A DNA stretch of 7,620 nt from CAZMZF01 sp964570765 (GTDB lineage: Bacteria > Zixibacteria > MSB-5A5 > RBG-16-43-9), in contig CAZMZF010000050.1 of the NCBI GenBank assembly GCA_964570765.1, forward strand, positions 1-7,620, in the 5' to 3' direction. Made by a program: the position numbers and the translations under genes. This document shows, piece after piece, positions 1 through 6,233 of the stretch. The notes below the pieces were generated by a model. That model was not told the DNA's origin and ran no database searches. It worked only from the letters and a program-made list of their open reading frames with translations. Positions within the stretch are counted from its first letter, which is position 1; the number at the start of each line of letters is the position of its first letter.

Positions 1-1037
1 TCAACTGTTAGAGGGTTGTATCCCAGATCATCTGATAAATAGACCTTAGCCGGATAGAAAAGCTCTTTAAGTCTTAAGAATAAATATCGGTTTAAGGCTC
101 CACCTCCGCAGAGGATTAGCTCTTCAATTTCAGCTTCTTTCTTGAAAAACTTCCTGTAATTTCGATGGATCGATCTTACCGTAAGTTCGCTGGCTGTGGT
201 TACAAGATCCTCAGGCTTGGCAGAATATTTTCTACATCCCCTGATAAAATCGTTAGTAAATTCCTGGTCGAAATCTTCTCTTCCCAGGCTTTTCTTTTTT
301 TTCAGAAGTAAAAAAATTTTCCCCAACAGTTCGTCCAAGATTGGGTTGATGACTTTTCCCTTAAAAGCGGTGTTTCCATCTTTATCAAAATTCTTATGGA
401 AATATCTTCTCATCAGATTATCTATAAGCATATTCCCTGGACCGACATCCATACCCCACACTTTTTTTCTAATTTTATCTCTGGGTAGAAAAGTAAGGTT
501 AGCAATTCCACCTAGGTTCAAAATTCCTTGAGCTTTCTTTTCTTTATGGAAAAGATAGAAATGGGCTAAAGGAGTAAGCGGGGCACCTTCTCCACCCAGG
601 GCAATATCTTTTCTTCTGAAATCAGCTACTGTAACAATCCCGGTTCGGGTTGAGATTACCATGGGTTCCCCTATCTGAAGGGTTCCTCTAACCATATAGT
701 TGCCCATTTTCTTAAAGAATGGAAGATGTCTTACGGTTTGACCGTGTGAGCCGATGAGGTCTATGTCTTTTATTTCGAGATCACAAGTTTCAGCCATCTT
801 TTTAGCGGTACTGGCGAAATACTCTCCTAAAAGAAAATCCAGCCGGATGATCTCATCGACATCCTGATAACCAGGGCTGGATACTTTTATGATTTTCTTT
901 TGCAAGGAATTTGGAAATCTAAAGGTTTTGAAACCAAGCTGTCTTATTTTAAGTCTGGTATTTTTCCTTTCAATTTCAATTAGGCAGGCATCTATTCCAT
1001 TAGCTGAGGTCCCGGACATAAGTCCGATTACTTTCAT
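1..1037 (-). CDS. anmK: Anhydro-N-acetylmuramic acid kinase, 3' end cut by window edge
   Basis: This enzyme hydrolyses and phosphorylates 1,6-anhydro-MurNAc to MurNAc-6-phosphate in cytoplasmic peptidoglycan recycling. The frame stays open for 345 codons from the ATG at 1037 to the edge. The family is usually about 370-390 residues, so only a short C-terminal piece is missing. Family motifs are present in order: MSGTSANGID (residues 7-16, nucleotide-binding loop), SHGQTV (97-102), VADFRRKDIALGGEGAP (137-153, containing the Asp that acts as general base in characterised AnmK), NLGGIAN (174-180), DVGPGNML (197-204) and CGGGALN (310-316). Most homologues have Asp where this protein has Asn13. 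The start is 33 bases after the nagZ stop, with a weak purine-rich AAGAAG just upstream, so the gene probably depends on readthrough from nagZ. The next-step neighbour nagZ strongly supports the assignment. Confidence 0.96.
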   Translation of the reverse strand, partial: MKVIGLMSGTSANGIDACLIEIERKNTRLKIRQLGFKTFRFPNSLQKKIIKVSSPGYQDVDEIIRLDFLLGEYFASTAKKMAETCDLEIKDIDLIGSHGQTVRHLPFFKKMGNYMVRGTLQIGEPMVISTRTGIVTVADFRRKDIALGGEGAPLTPLAHFYLFHKEKKAQGILNLGGIANLTFLPRDKIRKKVWGMDVGPGNMLIDNLMRRYFHKNFDKDGNTAFKGKVINPILDELLGKIFLLLKKKKSLGREDFDQEFTNDFIRGCRKYSAKPEDLVTTASELTVRSIHRNYRKFFKKEAEIEELILCGGGALNRYLFLRLKELFYPAKVYLSDDLGYNPLTV

Positions 1038-1070
1038 TTTCTTCTTATCTAAAAGTCTTTTCAGGTTCAA

Positions 1071-2054
1071 TTAAGCCTTTATTTCAATCCCTTTTAAAGC
1101 TAAAATCCTGTTTATTGCCTCGGAGTATCGAGGTAGGTTTAATTCTTTATCTTTTAACTTTTTTTCAAAGTGTTCTATCACCTTTGTCTGTTCCTCTAAA
1201 TTTTCAGCCAGTAAAATCAAATCGTTACCGGCTTCAAAGGCTAAAAGACAGGCTTCTTTTAAGGGGTAGTTTTCCCTTATGGCTTTCATTTGCATATCAT
1301 CGCTGAGCAAAACCCCTTTGAATTTTAGCTCCTCCCTTAAAATCTCTGAACAGATTTTTTTTGAAAGGGAAGCTGGAAGGATCGGGTCCAGCTCAGTTGC
1401 GAAGAGATGTGTGCTCATTATAAAATCTACCTCACAGGATATAGCTGTTTTAAAGGGGAGAAAGTCTATCTTCTCAAATCTCTCTTTAAGATTGGAATTA
1501 TAAGGCAAAGTTTTATGAGGGTCTTCTGAGATGTCCCCTATTCCGGGAAAATGTTTAGCACAGGCTAAAACCCCTTCTTCTCTGATGGATTGAATAGCGA
1601 TCTTAGAAAACTCTGCTACCAATTCTGGATCGGAGCCAAAAGACCTATCCCCTATTACCGAATTAGAAGGGTTGGTAAGCACATCCACAACTGGGGCTAA
1701 ATTTACGTTAATGCCTAATCTCTTTAATTCTTTAGCAGTTTGACTGTAAGCTTTATGCACCCCCTCTTTATCTTTACTTTCTCCAAAAAATCGATTAGCC
1801 GGAAAAAGAGGGAAATTATCCGTAATGCGATTTATTCTACCCCCTTCCTGATCTATCATTACAAAGAGTGGGATTTTAGATTTTCTTTGTAGTAGTCCAA
1901 TCTTCTCTTTAATTTTTTCTTTCGTGTTTAGATTTCGAGAGAAAAGGATTACCCCACCCAGGTTATACTTCTGGACTAAGTTTATAAACTCAACTGAGGG
2001 TTCCACCCCTTGATATCCCAGACAAAAGATTTGACCAAGCCTCAATTTATCCAC
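1071..2054 (-). CDS. nagZ: Beta-N-acetylglucosaminidase NagZ (glycoside hydrolase family 3)
   Basis: This enzyme removes GlcNAc from GlcNAc-anhydroMurNAc(-peptide), supplying the substrate of the following anmK gene. At 327 residues it matches single-domain NagZ length and has no signal peptide, so it should be cytoplasmic. Visible motifs are IDQEGGRI (67-74), NLAPVVDV (118-125), GDRSFGSDP (135-143), KHFPG (167-171) and the mobile catalytic loop with Asp178-Pro-His180, matching the Asp-Ser-His acid/base dyad of NagZ. SDDMQMKAI (251-259) follows, and the first Asp of SDD is the expected nucleophile. The usual KHFPGHG reads KHFPGIG here. The start is GTG, preceded by AAGGA six bases upstream. 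That Shine-Dalgarno overlaps the TAA stop of the cyclase gene (8-base gap), which suggests translational coupling. The Asp-His dyad separates NagZ from broader GH3 beta-glucosidases. Confidence 0.95.
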   Translation of the reverse strand: MDKLRLGQIFCLGYQGVEPSVEFINLVQKYNLGGVILFSRNLNTKEKIKEKIGLLQRKSKIPLFVMIDQEGGRINRITDNFPLFPANRFFGESKDKEGVHKAYSQTAKELKRLGINVNLAPVVDVLTNPSNSVIGDRSFGSDPELVAEFSKIAIQSIREEGVLACAKHFPGIGDISEDPHKTLPYNSNLKERFEKIDFLPFKTAISCEVDFIMSTHLFATELDPILPASLSKKICSEILREELKFKGVLLSDDMQMKAIRENYPLKEACLLAFEAGNDLILLAENLEEQTKVIEHFEKKLKDKELNLPRYSEAINRILALKGIEIKA

Positions 2055-2062
2055 TTTTTTCC

Positions 2063-3637
2063 TTATAGAGAGCAGATTAAGTTCTTACCTTTACCTTTAG
2101 CTAAATATAAAGCCTGGTCCACACATCTAACCAACTCCTCCGGCTCAGTTCCGTTCTCCGGAAAGGTTGCAACCCCTAAACTCACAGTCAAGCTAACCTT
2201 GAGCCTTTTTTCCTTCTCCTCGAATTGAGTCTGTTCGACTTTAGAGCGTATTCTCTCCCCGATGTTCCGCGCATCTTCTTTTTCAGTCTGGGGGAGTATC
2301 ACCACAAACTCCTCACCTCCATAACGGATCAGAACATCAGTATCACGGATACAGATTTTGATCACCTTGGCTAAATCACTTAAAATCAGGTTACCAAAAA
2401 GATGCCCATAGTTGTCATTATATCTTTTAAACCAGTCAATATCGATCATCAACAGGGAAAGACTCTGGTGATACCTTCTGGCTCTTTTAAGCTCATTGGT
2501 GAGCTTCTGTACGAAATAGCGATAATTATAGATCCCGGTAAGCTCATCGATAATAGTGAGTTCCTCCATCTTCTGGTGCAGGCTGGCATTCTCTAAAGAC
2601 ATAGCAGCAGAACTGGCTAATATGGAGAAAATCTTCTGGTCCTGCTCTGAAAATGCTCCTACCTTTCTGGACTCAGCGTTCAAAACCCCGATCGTTTTCC
2701 CTTGAGAGATCATCGGGACTGCCATCTCTGAATGAGCTCCTTCTAAACCGGGTATATACCGGGGGTCATCTTTGACTTCATAGATCCTTACCCCTTTACC
2801 TTCTTTTAAAGCTGAGCCAGCTATACCGCCTAAGGAGATCTCTGGAGGATCTGAATATTGAAACTTACGACCAAATTCTATTTTCCCTTTCAGAAGAAGA
2901 TCCTCCTTCTGTTTATCCAGAAGCAGAATCGTGAAGTGCTGATACTTTAATATCCTTTGAGCTATCTCTAAGACCTCATCAATCACCTGTTCAAATCTGT
3001 AGATCTCACCCAAAGAACGGCTAGCCTCATAAACAGTCTCGATCTGCACCTGGGATTTTTCCAGCTCTGAGGTCCTCAGGTTTAAAGTATCGAATACCTG
3101 CATAAGCCTTGCCTCTGAGTCTTTCAAGAATATAGAAAGTTTGCCAATTCCTGCGGCAAAAACCCAGAGGAAAGATATCCGAATCAATAGATCCCCTAAG
3201 AAAATTTCATTCAGGTGGGGGGTATTGGTTATGAGATATAAGAGGTTGGCTAAAAATGCCAGGAAAAGACCAGAGCTAAAACCCAATTGATAAGCCCCGA
3301 GGGAGATAGAAAGATAATACAGAAGATAGAAATCGCTTTTAACCCCACCGGTAGATAAAACCAGAAGGGTTATGAAAACCAGGTCAAAAATGGAGGTGAA
3401 GCTATAAAAATGAGTTGATTTGGGTTTGAACCTGGAAACGTAAATGTATAGTCCAAAAAGCTGTAAAAGGAAGATAGCAAGAAGTGCCCATCCAAAATAA
3501 GGAGAAGTCAGAGGAGTCGGGGCAAAAGCAAGCCAGATACAAAGCCCTAAAAAAAGCAGGCTTCTGGCAAAAAAGAAAAGGTTATTTACCCCTAAATAAT
3601 TCTCCCAGCTATTTCTCTGCACAGGATAATTATTCAT
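2063..3637 (-). CDS. Membrane-bound GAF-GGDEF diguanylate cyclase
   Basis: This 524-residue protein is predicted to make cyclic di-GMP from two GTP at the inner membrane. Six hydrophobic segments (about residues 20-40, 48-67, 74-95, two within 103-137, and 150-170) form a sensor region I cannot assign to a known family. A likely coiled coil follows (172-204), then a GAF domain (about 205-350) and a GGDEF domain (about 359-524). In the GGDEF domain, DELTG (364-368), the metal-binding Asp399 in IDIDWFK, Asn407 and the active-site GGEEF (440-444) are intact. RDTD (431-434) sits exactly five residues before GGEEF, as the product-inhibition I-site does. Asn416 replaces the Asp of the usual GHxxGD motif, which contacts guanine in PleD. 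The ATG at 3637 is preferred over an upstream in-frame TTG at 3691 because AAAAAGG lies five bases before it. Nothing resembling an EAL or HD-GYP phosphodiesterase domain is present. Confidence 0.93.
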   Translation of the reverse strand: MNNYPVQRNSWENYLGVNNLFFFARSLLFLGLCIWLAFAPTPLTSPYFGWALLAIFLLQLFGLYIYVSRFKPKSTHFYSFTSIFDLVFITLLVLSTGGVKSDFYLLYYLSISLGAYQLGFSSGLFLAFLANLLYLITNTPHLNEIFLGDLLIRISFLWVFAAGIGKLSIFLKDSEARLMQVFDTLNLRTSELEKSQVQIETVYEASRSLGEIYRFEQVIDEVLEIAQRILKYQHFTILLLDKQKEDLLLKGKIEFGRKFQYSDPPEISLGGIAGSALKEGKGVRIYEVKDDPRYIPGLEGAHSEMAVPMISQGKTIGVLNAESRKVGAFSEQDQKIFSILASSAAMSLENASLHQKMEELTIIDELTGIYNYRYFVQKLTNELKRARRYHQSLSLLMIDIDWFKRYNDNYGHLFGNLILSDLAKVIKICIRDTDVLIRYGGEEFVVILPQTEKEDARNIGERIRSKVEQTQFEEKEKRLKVSLTVSLGVATFPENGTEPEELVRCVDQALYLAKGKGKNLICSL

Positions 3638-3642
3638 AAAAG

Positions 3643-3649
3643 CCTTTTT
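3643..3649 (-). promoter_or_regulatory. Ribosome binding site that decides the cyclase start
   Basis: On the minus strand AAAAAGG ends five bases before the ATG at 3637. The alternative in-frame TTG at 3691 has no comparable purine tract at the right distance and would add 18 residues before the membrane region. The ATG is therefore the better start. Confidence 0.55.
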
Positions 3650-3724
3650 AGCTCGAATTTGAGTCTTGAGAATTGAACCAGCTAAATTCAAAAGCTTACT
3701 TTTTTTATCGGCAGAAAGTCGAAA

Positions 3725-5401
3725 TCAAATATTTGTTCTGCGATTAGTTTTTTTAAAAAACAGGCTCCTTAAGGCTTCAGTTAAGAGGAGTATAGCTAAG
3801 GTTAGAAGGACTAAAGCACATAAAGGGATAACTTCTATGATAAAGTTGCCAGAAAAAAGCTTTCCTAACCAGGGTAAAATCATCAAAATAAGTGACCATA
3901 GAGTCATAATTAACATAAAAGCCATAGGTATAACTGTGTAATACCAGGCTTTCCTGGTCTTCTTTAGCCAGACTGTTACTCCTAAAAGAGTTAAAGCTGC
4001 CAACAGCTGATTGCTGGTTCCAAAAAGGGACCAGAAAATCCTCCAGGCTGGCAACAGGTTACCAGATGAGTCCTTAACCTGCACCATAACTGAAAAAGCC
4101 GGAATTAAAAGAGTTATAAGGGTTGGACCAGCTTTAGAGAATTTACCTCTCCAGTCAGTTAGCTCCTGGAATACATACCTACCTAATCTGGTACAAACGT
4201 CTAAGGTATCATAGATAAAGGTGGCAAAAGCTAAAAGTCCAAAGCTCATAGCGAAATTACGATCGATATTGAAAATCGATAAGAAGTTGCTGATCCCATT
4301 GGCATAAATTTCATCCGGCTTTGCTTTGGATAAAGCTCCAAACCTGGTAAGCATCATCAATGTGGCTAAGGCAATAACTGCTACTAAACCTTCTAAGAGC
4401 ATCCCTCCATAACCGATCAATTTAGCATCTTTTTCCCTCCTGAGCTGTTTAGAGGATGTGCCCGAGCTTACAATAGCATGAAAACCGGAACAGGCTCCGC
4501 AGGCTACGGTGATGAAAAGTACCGGGAAAATTGGAATTCCATCCATGCTCTTAAATCCTATGAACGGAGGGTAATTGATCTTGAATCCTCCAAAAAGTAT
4601 CCCCATTATTCCAGCTAAAAGTGTTCCATAAAGGAAAAGCCCTCCTAAATATCCACGTGGCTGAAGGAGAAGCCACAAAGGGATAATTGAGGCGATAAAG
4701 CAGTATAAAAGGAGAATAAGGTCCCAGATTTTAAGTGGCTCCAGTCCTAAAAATGAGGGCAAGGTAATCGGTATTTTCTGTCCATACCAGATAGCAAATA
4801 TTACCAGAGGTAAAAAGATAAGAGTGGAAAGCCATAAAGGGAACTTTAGCTTATAAAGAGCCAATCCCATAAAGAAGGCTAACGAAAGATAGAGGAACGA
4901 GGAGGAAGCGACGCCGGCTCCATAGGTTTTCTGGGTAAAAGCACTGGCAGTAATATCAGTGAAAGCTACTATCACATAGACCAGGGAAAACCAGATGAAC
5001 AGAAGAAAAAGTAAATAAGCTCTTCTGCTCATATGTTCCTTAACCACCTCAGCAATAGACCTGGCTTTATGTCTTACTGAAGCTACCAGGGCGGTTAAAT
5101 CGTGCACTCCACCTATAAAGATTGAGCCTACCAGGATCCAGAGCAAAGCTGGCACCCAGCCGAATAGAAGACCAGCTAAAATTGGTCCAACAATCGGGCC
5201 TGCCGCAGCAATAGCTGAGAAATGCTGACCCAGAAGAAGTGTCTTACGCGTAGGGATATAATCCACCCCATCATACATCGTCTGAGAGGGAACCGGGTTA
5301 TTATTATCTAAGCTTAGTTTTTTCTCTAAGAACCTTCCATAGAGAAAATAAGCCCCTAAGAGGATTAGCCCGGCAAGGAGAGCGATTAACAGCAGGCTCA
5401 C
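3725..5401 (-). CDS. cstA: CstA family carbon starvation protein, pyruvate/peptide transporter
   Basis: This is a 558-residue polytopic inner-membrane protein with about 14-16 hydrophobic segments. It belongs to the CstA/BtsT family, whose characterised members import pyruvate and have been linked to peptide uptake during starvation. Family signatures are DGVDYIPTRK (44-53), GQHFSAIAAAGPIVGP (58-73), GGVHDLTALVASVRHK (97-112), GACSGFHAIVSSGTSSKQL (302-320), YDTLDVCTRLGRYVFQE (397-413) and FGTSNQLLAALTLLG (460-474). It is shorter than E. coli CstA or BtsT (about 700 residues) and close to the compact subgroup. The start is GTG, with AGG overlapping the TAA of the upstream membrane-protein gene (11-base gap), pointing to coupled translation. 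No small DUF466 (YbdD/YjiX) gene, the usual enterobacterial companion, is adjacent. The substrate cannot be read from sequence. Confidence 0.94.
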   Translation of the reverse strand: MSLLLIALLAGLILLGAYFLYGRFLEKKLSLDNNNPVPSQTMYDGVDYIPTRKTLLLGQHFSAIAAAGPIVGPILAGLLFGWVPALLWILVGSIFIGGVHDLTALVASVRHKARSIAEVVKEHMSRRAYLLFLLFIWFSLVYVIVAFTDITASAFTQKTYGAGVASSSFLYLSLAFFMGLALYKLKFPLWLSTLIFLPLVIFAIWYGQKIPITLPSFLGLEPLKIWDLILLLYCFIASIIPLWLLLQPRGYLGGLFLYGTLLAGIMGILFGGFKINYPPFIGFKSMDGIPIFPVLFITVACGACSGFHAIVSSGTSSKQLRREKDAKLIGYGGMLLEGLVAVIALATLMMLTRFGALSKAKPDEIYANGISNFLSIFNIDRNFAMSFGLLAFATFIYDTLDVCTRLGRYVFQELTDWRGKFSKAGPTLITLLIPAFSVMVQVKDSSGNLLPAWRIFWSLFGTSNQLLAALTLLGVTVWLKKTRKAWYYTVIPMAFMLIMTLWSLILMILPWLGKLFSGNFIIEVIPLCALVLLTLAILLLTEALRSLFFKKTNRRTNI

Positions 5402-5412
5402 ATTTCCAACCT

Positions 5413-5934
5413 TTAGTTTGTCTTTTTAGAGTTAAAAGGGACACCTGGGCAAATCATTTTCTGAGAGCAGAACCTGCAGCCAGAATTTTTCAAATATACC
5501 TTCTCTAAAAACAACACAAAAATATATGCTCCCGAAAAAATTAACCAGAAAAGATTCCTGAATCTAACCAGTTGAACTAATGTACCTAATAGGGGGAAAA
5601 CCCAAACTGGATAAATAAAAAGCATATAATCGTATCCTGAGCTGAATTTATCCTCATCCCTTTTAGGAAAAAGGTGTCTTGCAACTTTACCCCAGCCGGT
5701 ATTGCAGTATTTGCCATAGTAAGAGCAGAAAACACAGCGGGATAAGGGCAGGACTAAACTTATAGCCAAAAGGGTGTAAAAAATATAGATAAAGGATAAT
5801 TCAGCTTTAAGCTGATAGAAGACATAAACCCCTGAGCCAAAGATGATGAATAGGAAGAGCAACCTCCCCAAGATAATTCTTTTAGGATATTCTGAAAAAC
5901 AAATTTCGGGCTTATCTTTTCTTTCTCCTTCCAT
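5413..5934 (-). CDS. Small four-helix membrane protein with two CxxC-x(5-6)-C clusters, unknown function
   Basis: I do not recognise a named family for this 173-residue protein. It has four likely membrane segments (about 19-40, 44-65, 102-122, 127-146). One cysteine cluster, CVFCSYYGKYC (67-77), lies in the loop between segments 2 and 3. A second, CRFCSQKMIC (153-162), lies in the C-terminal tail. The positive charges around the loop (KVARHLFPKRDEDK) and an even number of helices place both clusters on the same, probably cytoplasmic, face. They could bind a metal or iron-sulfur centre or act in thiol redox; which one is unknown. The ATG has a strong GAGGAG nine bases upstream. It is the first gene of the minus-strand series and lies 11 bases before cstA, so a role linked to the transporter is plausible. 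Confidence 0.85.
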   Translation of the reverse strand: MEGERKDKPEICFSEYPKRIILGRLLFLFIIFGSGVYVFYQLKAELSFIYIFYTLLAISLVLPLSRCVFCSYYGKYCNTGWGKVARHLFPKRDEDKFSSGYDYMLFIYPVWVFPLLGTLVQLVRFRNLFWLIFSGAYIFVLFLEKVYLKNSGCRFCSQKMICPGVPFNSKKTN

Positions 5935-5972
5935 CTTAAGAATCTCCTCATAAAAGAGAAATTAATGGAGTG

Positions 5973-6043
5973 TAAATCCGTCAAGGTCTTGTCCACAGGA
6001 TCCTGGTGAAGACTTTAGCTTTACCTTTCCTTGGGCGGATTTA
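5973..6043 (-). promoter_or_regulatory. Candidate structured leader RNA upstream of the cstA operon
   Basis: Read on the minus strand, TAAATCCGCCCAAGG (6043-6029) can pair with CCTTGACGGATTTA (5986-5973). The region between can form an inner hairpin built on GTCTT (6013-6009) and AAGAC (5990-5986) around the 10-base palindrome CAGGATCCTG (5996-6005). The 3' end of the element is 38 bases before the first start codon. A nested, interrupted stem in a long leader resembles a cis-acting RNA, but no known riboswitch class is recognised. It could also be a decayed palindromic repeat or a protein-binding site. Confidence 0.35.
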
Positions 6044-6066
6044 AAAAAAGAGAATTCATTTTTGGT

Positions 6067-6081
6067 CCCGCCAAAGGCGGG
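6067..6081. repeat. GC-rich hairpin CCCGCC-AAA-GGCGGG in the divergent intergenic region
   Basis: A perfect 6-bp inverted repeat with a 3-base loop. No T-run follows directly on either strand and no gene converges here, so it is not a normal terminator. The CCCGCC/GGCGGG core recurs in the hairpin at 7433-7463, so it may be a small member of a repeat family. It would lie in the leader of the minus-strand transcript. Confidence 0.45.
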
Positions 6082-6135
6082 GCACTCCAAAGTTTTTCCA
6101 AAAACATTTTTTTCAAGGCACTCCCAAAAAACATT
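6081..6135. repeat. Imperfect direct repeat, GGCACTCC ... CAAAAACATT
   Basis: GGCACTCC occurs at 6081-6088 and again at 6117-6124. Each copy is followed by an A-rich stretch ending in ACATT, at about 6098-6108 and 6123-6135. The second copy lacks roughly nine bases present in the first. It lies just upstream of the plus-strand -35 box, so it could be a regulator site or a local duplication. Confidence 0.3.
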
Positions 6136-6162
6136 GACCTCAAAAGCTTAAGTATATATATT
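6134..6162 (+). promoter_or_regulatory. Candidate sigma-70 promoter for the beta-solenoid gene
   Basis: TTGACC (6134-6139) and TATATT (6157-6162) are separated by exactly 17 bases. Each differs from the consensus by one base. Transcription would begin near 6169, giving a leader of about 65 bases. Confidence 0.6.
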
Positions 6163-6180
6163 AATAAAAATTTATTTGAA
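6151..6180 (-). promoter_or_regulatory. Candidate divergent promoter for the minus-strand operon
   Basis: On the minus strand TTCAAA (6180-6175) and TATACT (6156-6151) are separated by 18 bases. The -10 box has five of six consensus bases and the -35 box four of six. The start would fall near 6144, giving a leader of about 210 bases that contains both intergenic hairpins. The region is very AT-rich, so chance matches are possible. I saw no better promoter closer to the first gene. Confidence 0.35.
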
Positions 6181-6233
6181 ACCAAAGGAAATTTTTACTC
6201 GTAAAGTTAAATAGAAGTCGAAAAGGAGGAAGT

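Noticed and set aside
196..531. Plus-strand frame within the anmK region
   Set aside because: It is antisense to a strongly conserved kinase and has no recognisable domain. It is a shadow of the real gene.
3638..3691. In-frame TTG start that would extend the cyclase by 18 residues
   Set aside because: No suitable Shine-Dalgarno lies before the TTG, while the ATG at 3637 has AAAAAGG five bases upstream. The extension adds no recognisable part of the domain.
5990..5998. TTGTCCACA resembling a DnaA box (TTATCCACA)
   Set aside because: It is a single imperfect match with no cluster of boxes, no dnaA/dnaN neighbours and no origin-like unwinding element. It is better explained as part of the inverted repeat.
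6067..6081. Terminator hairpin between the divergent genes
   Set aside because: There is no adjacent T-run on either strand, and no transcript is expected to end in a region between divergent genes.
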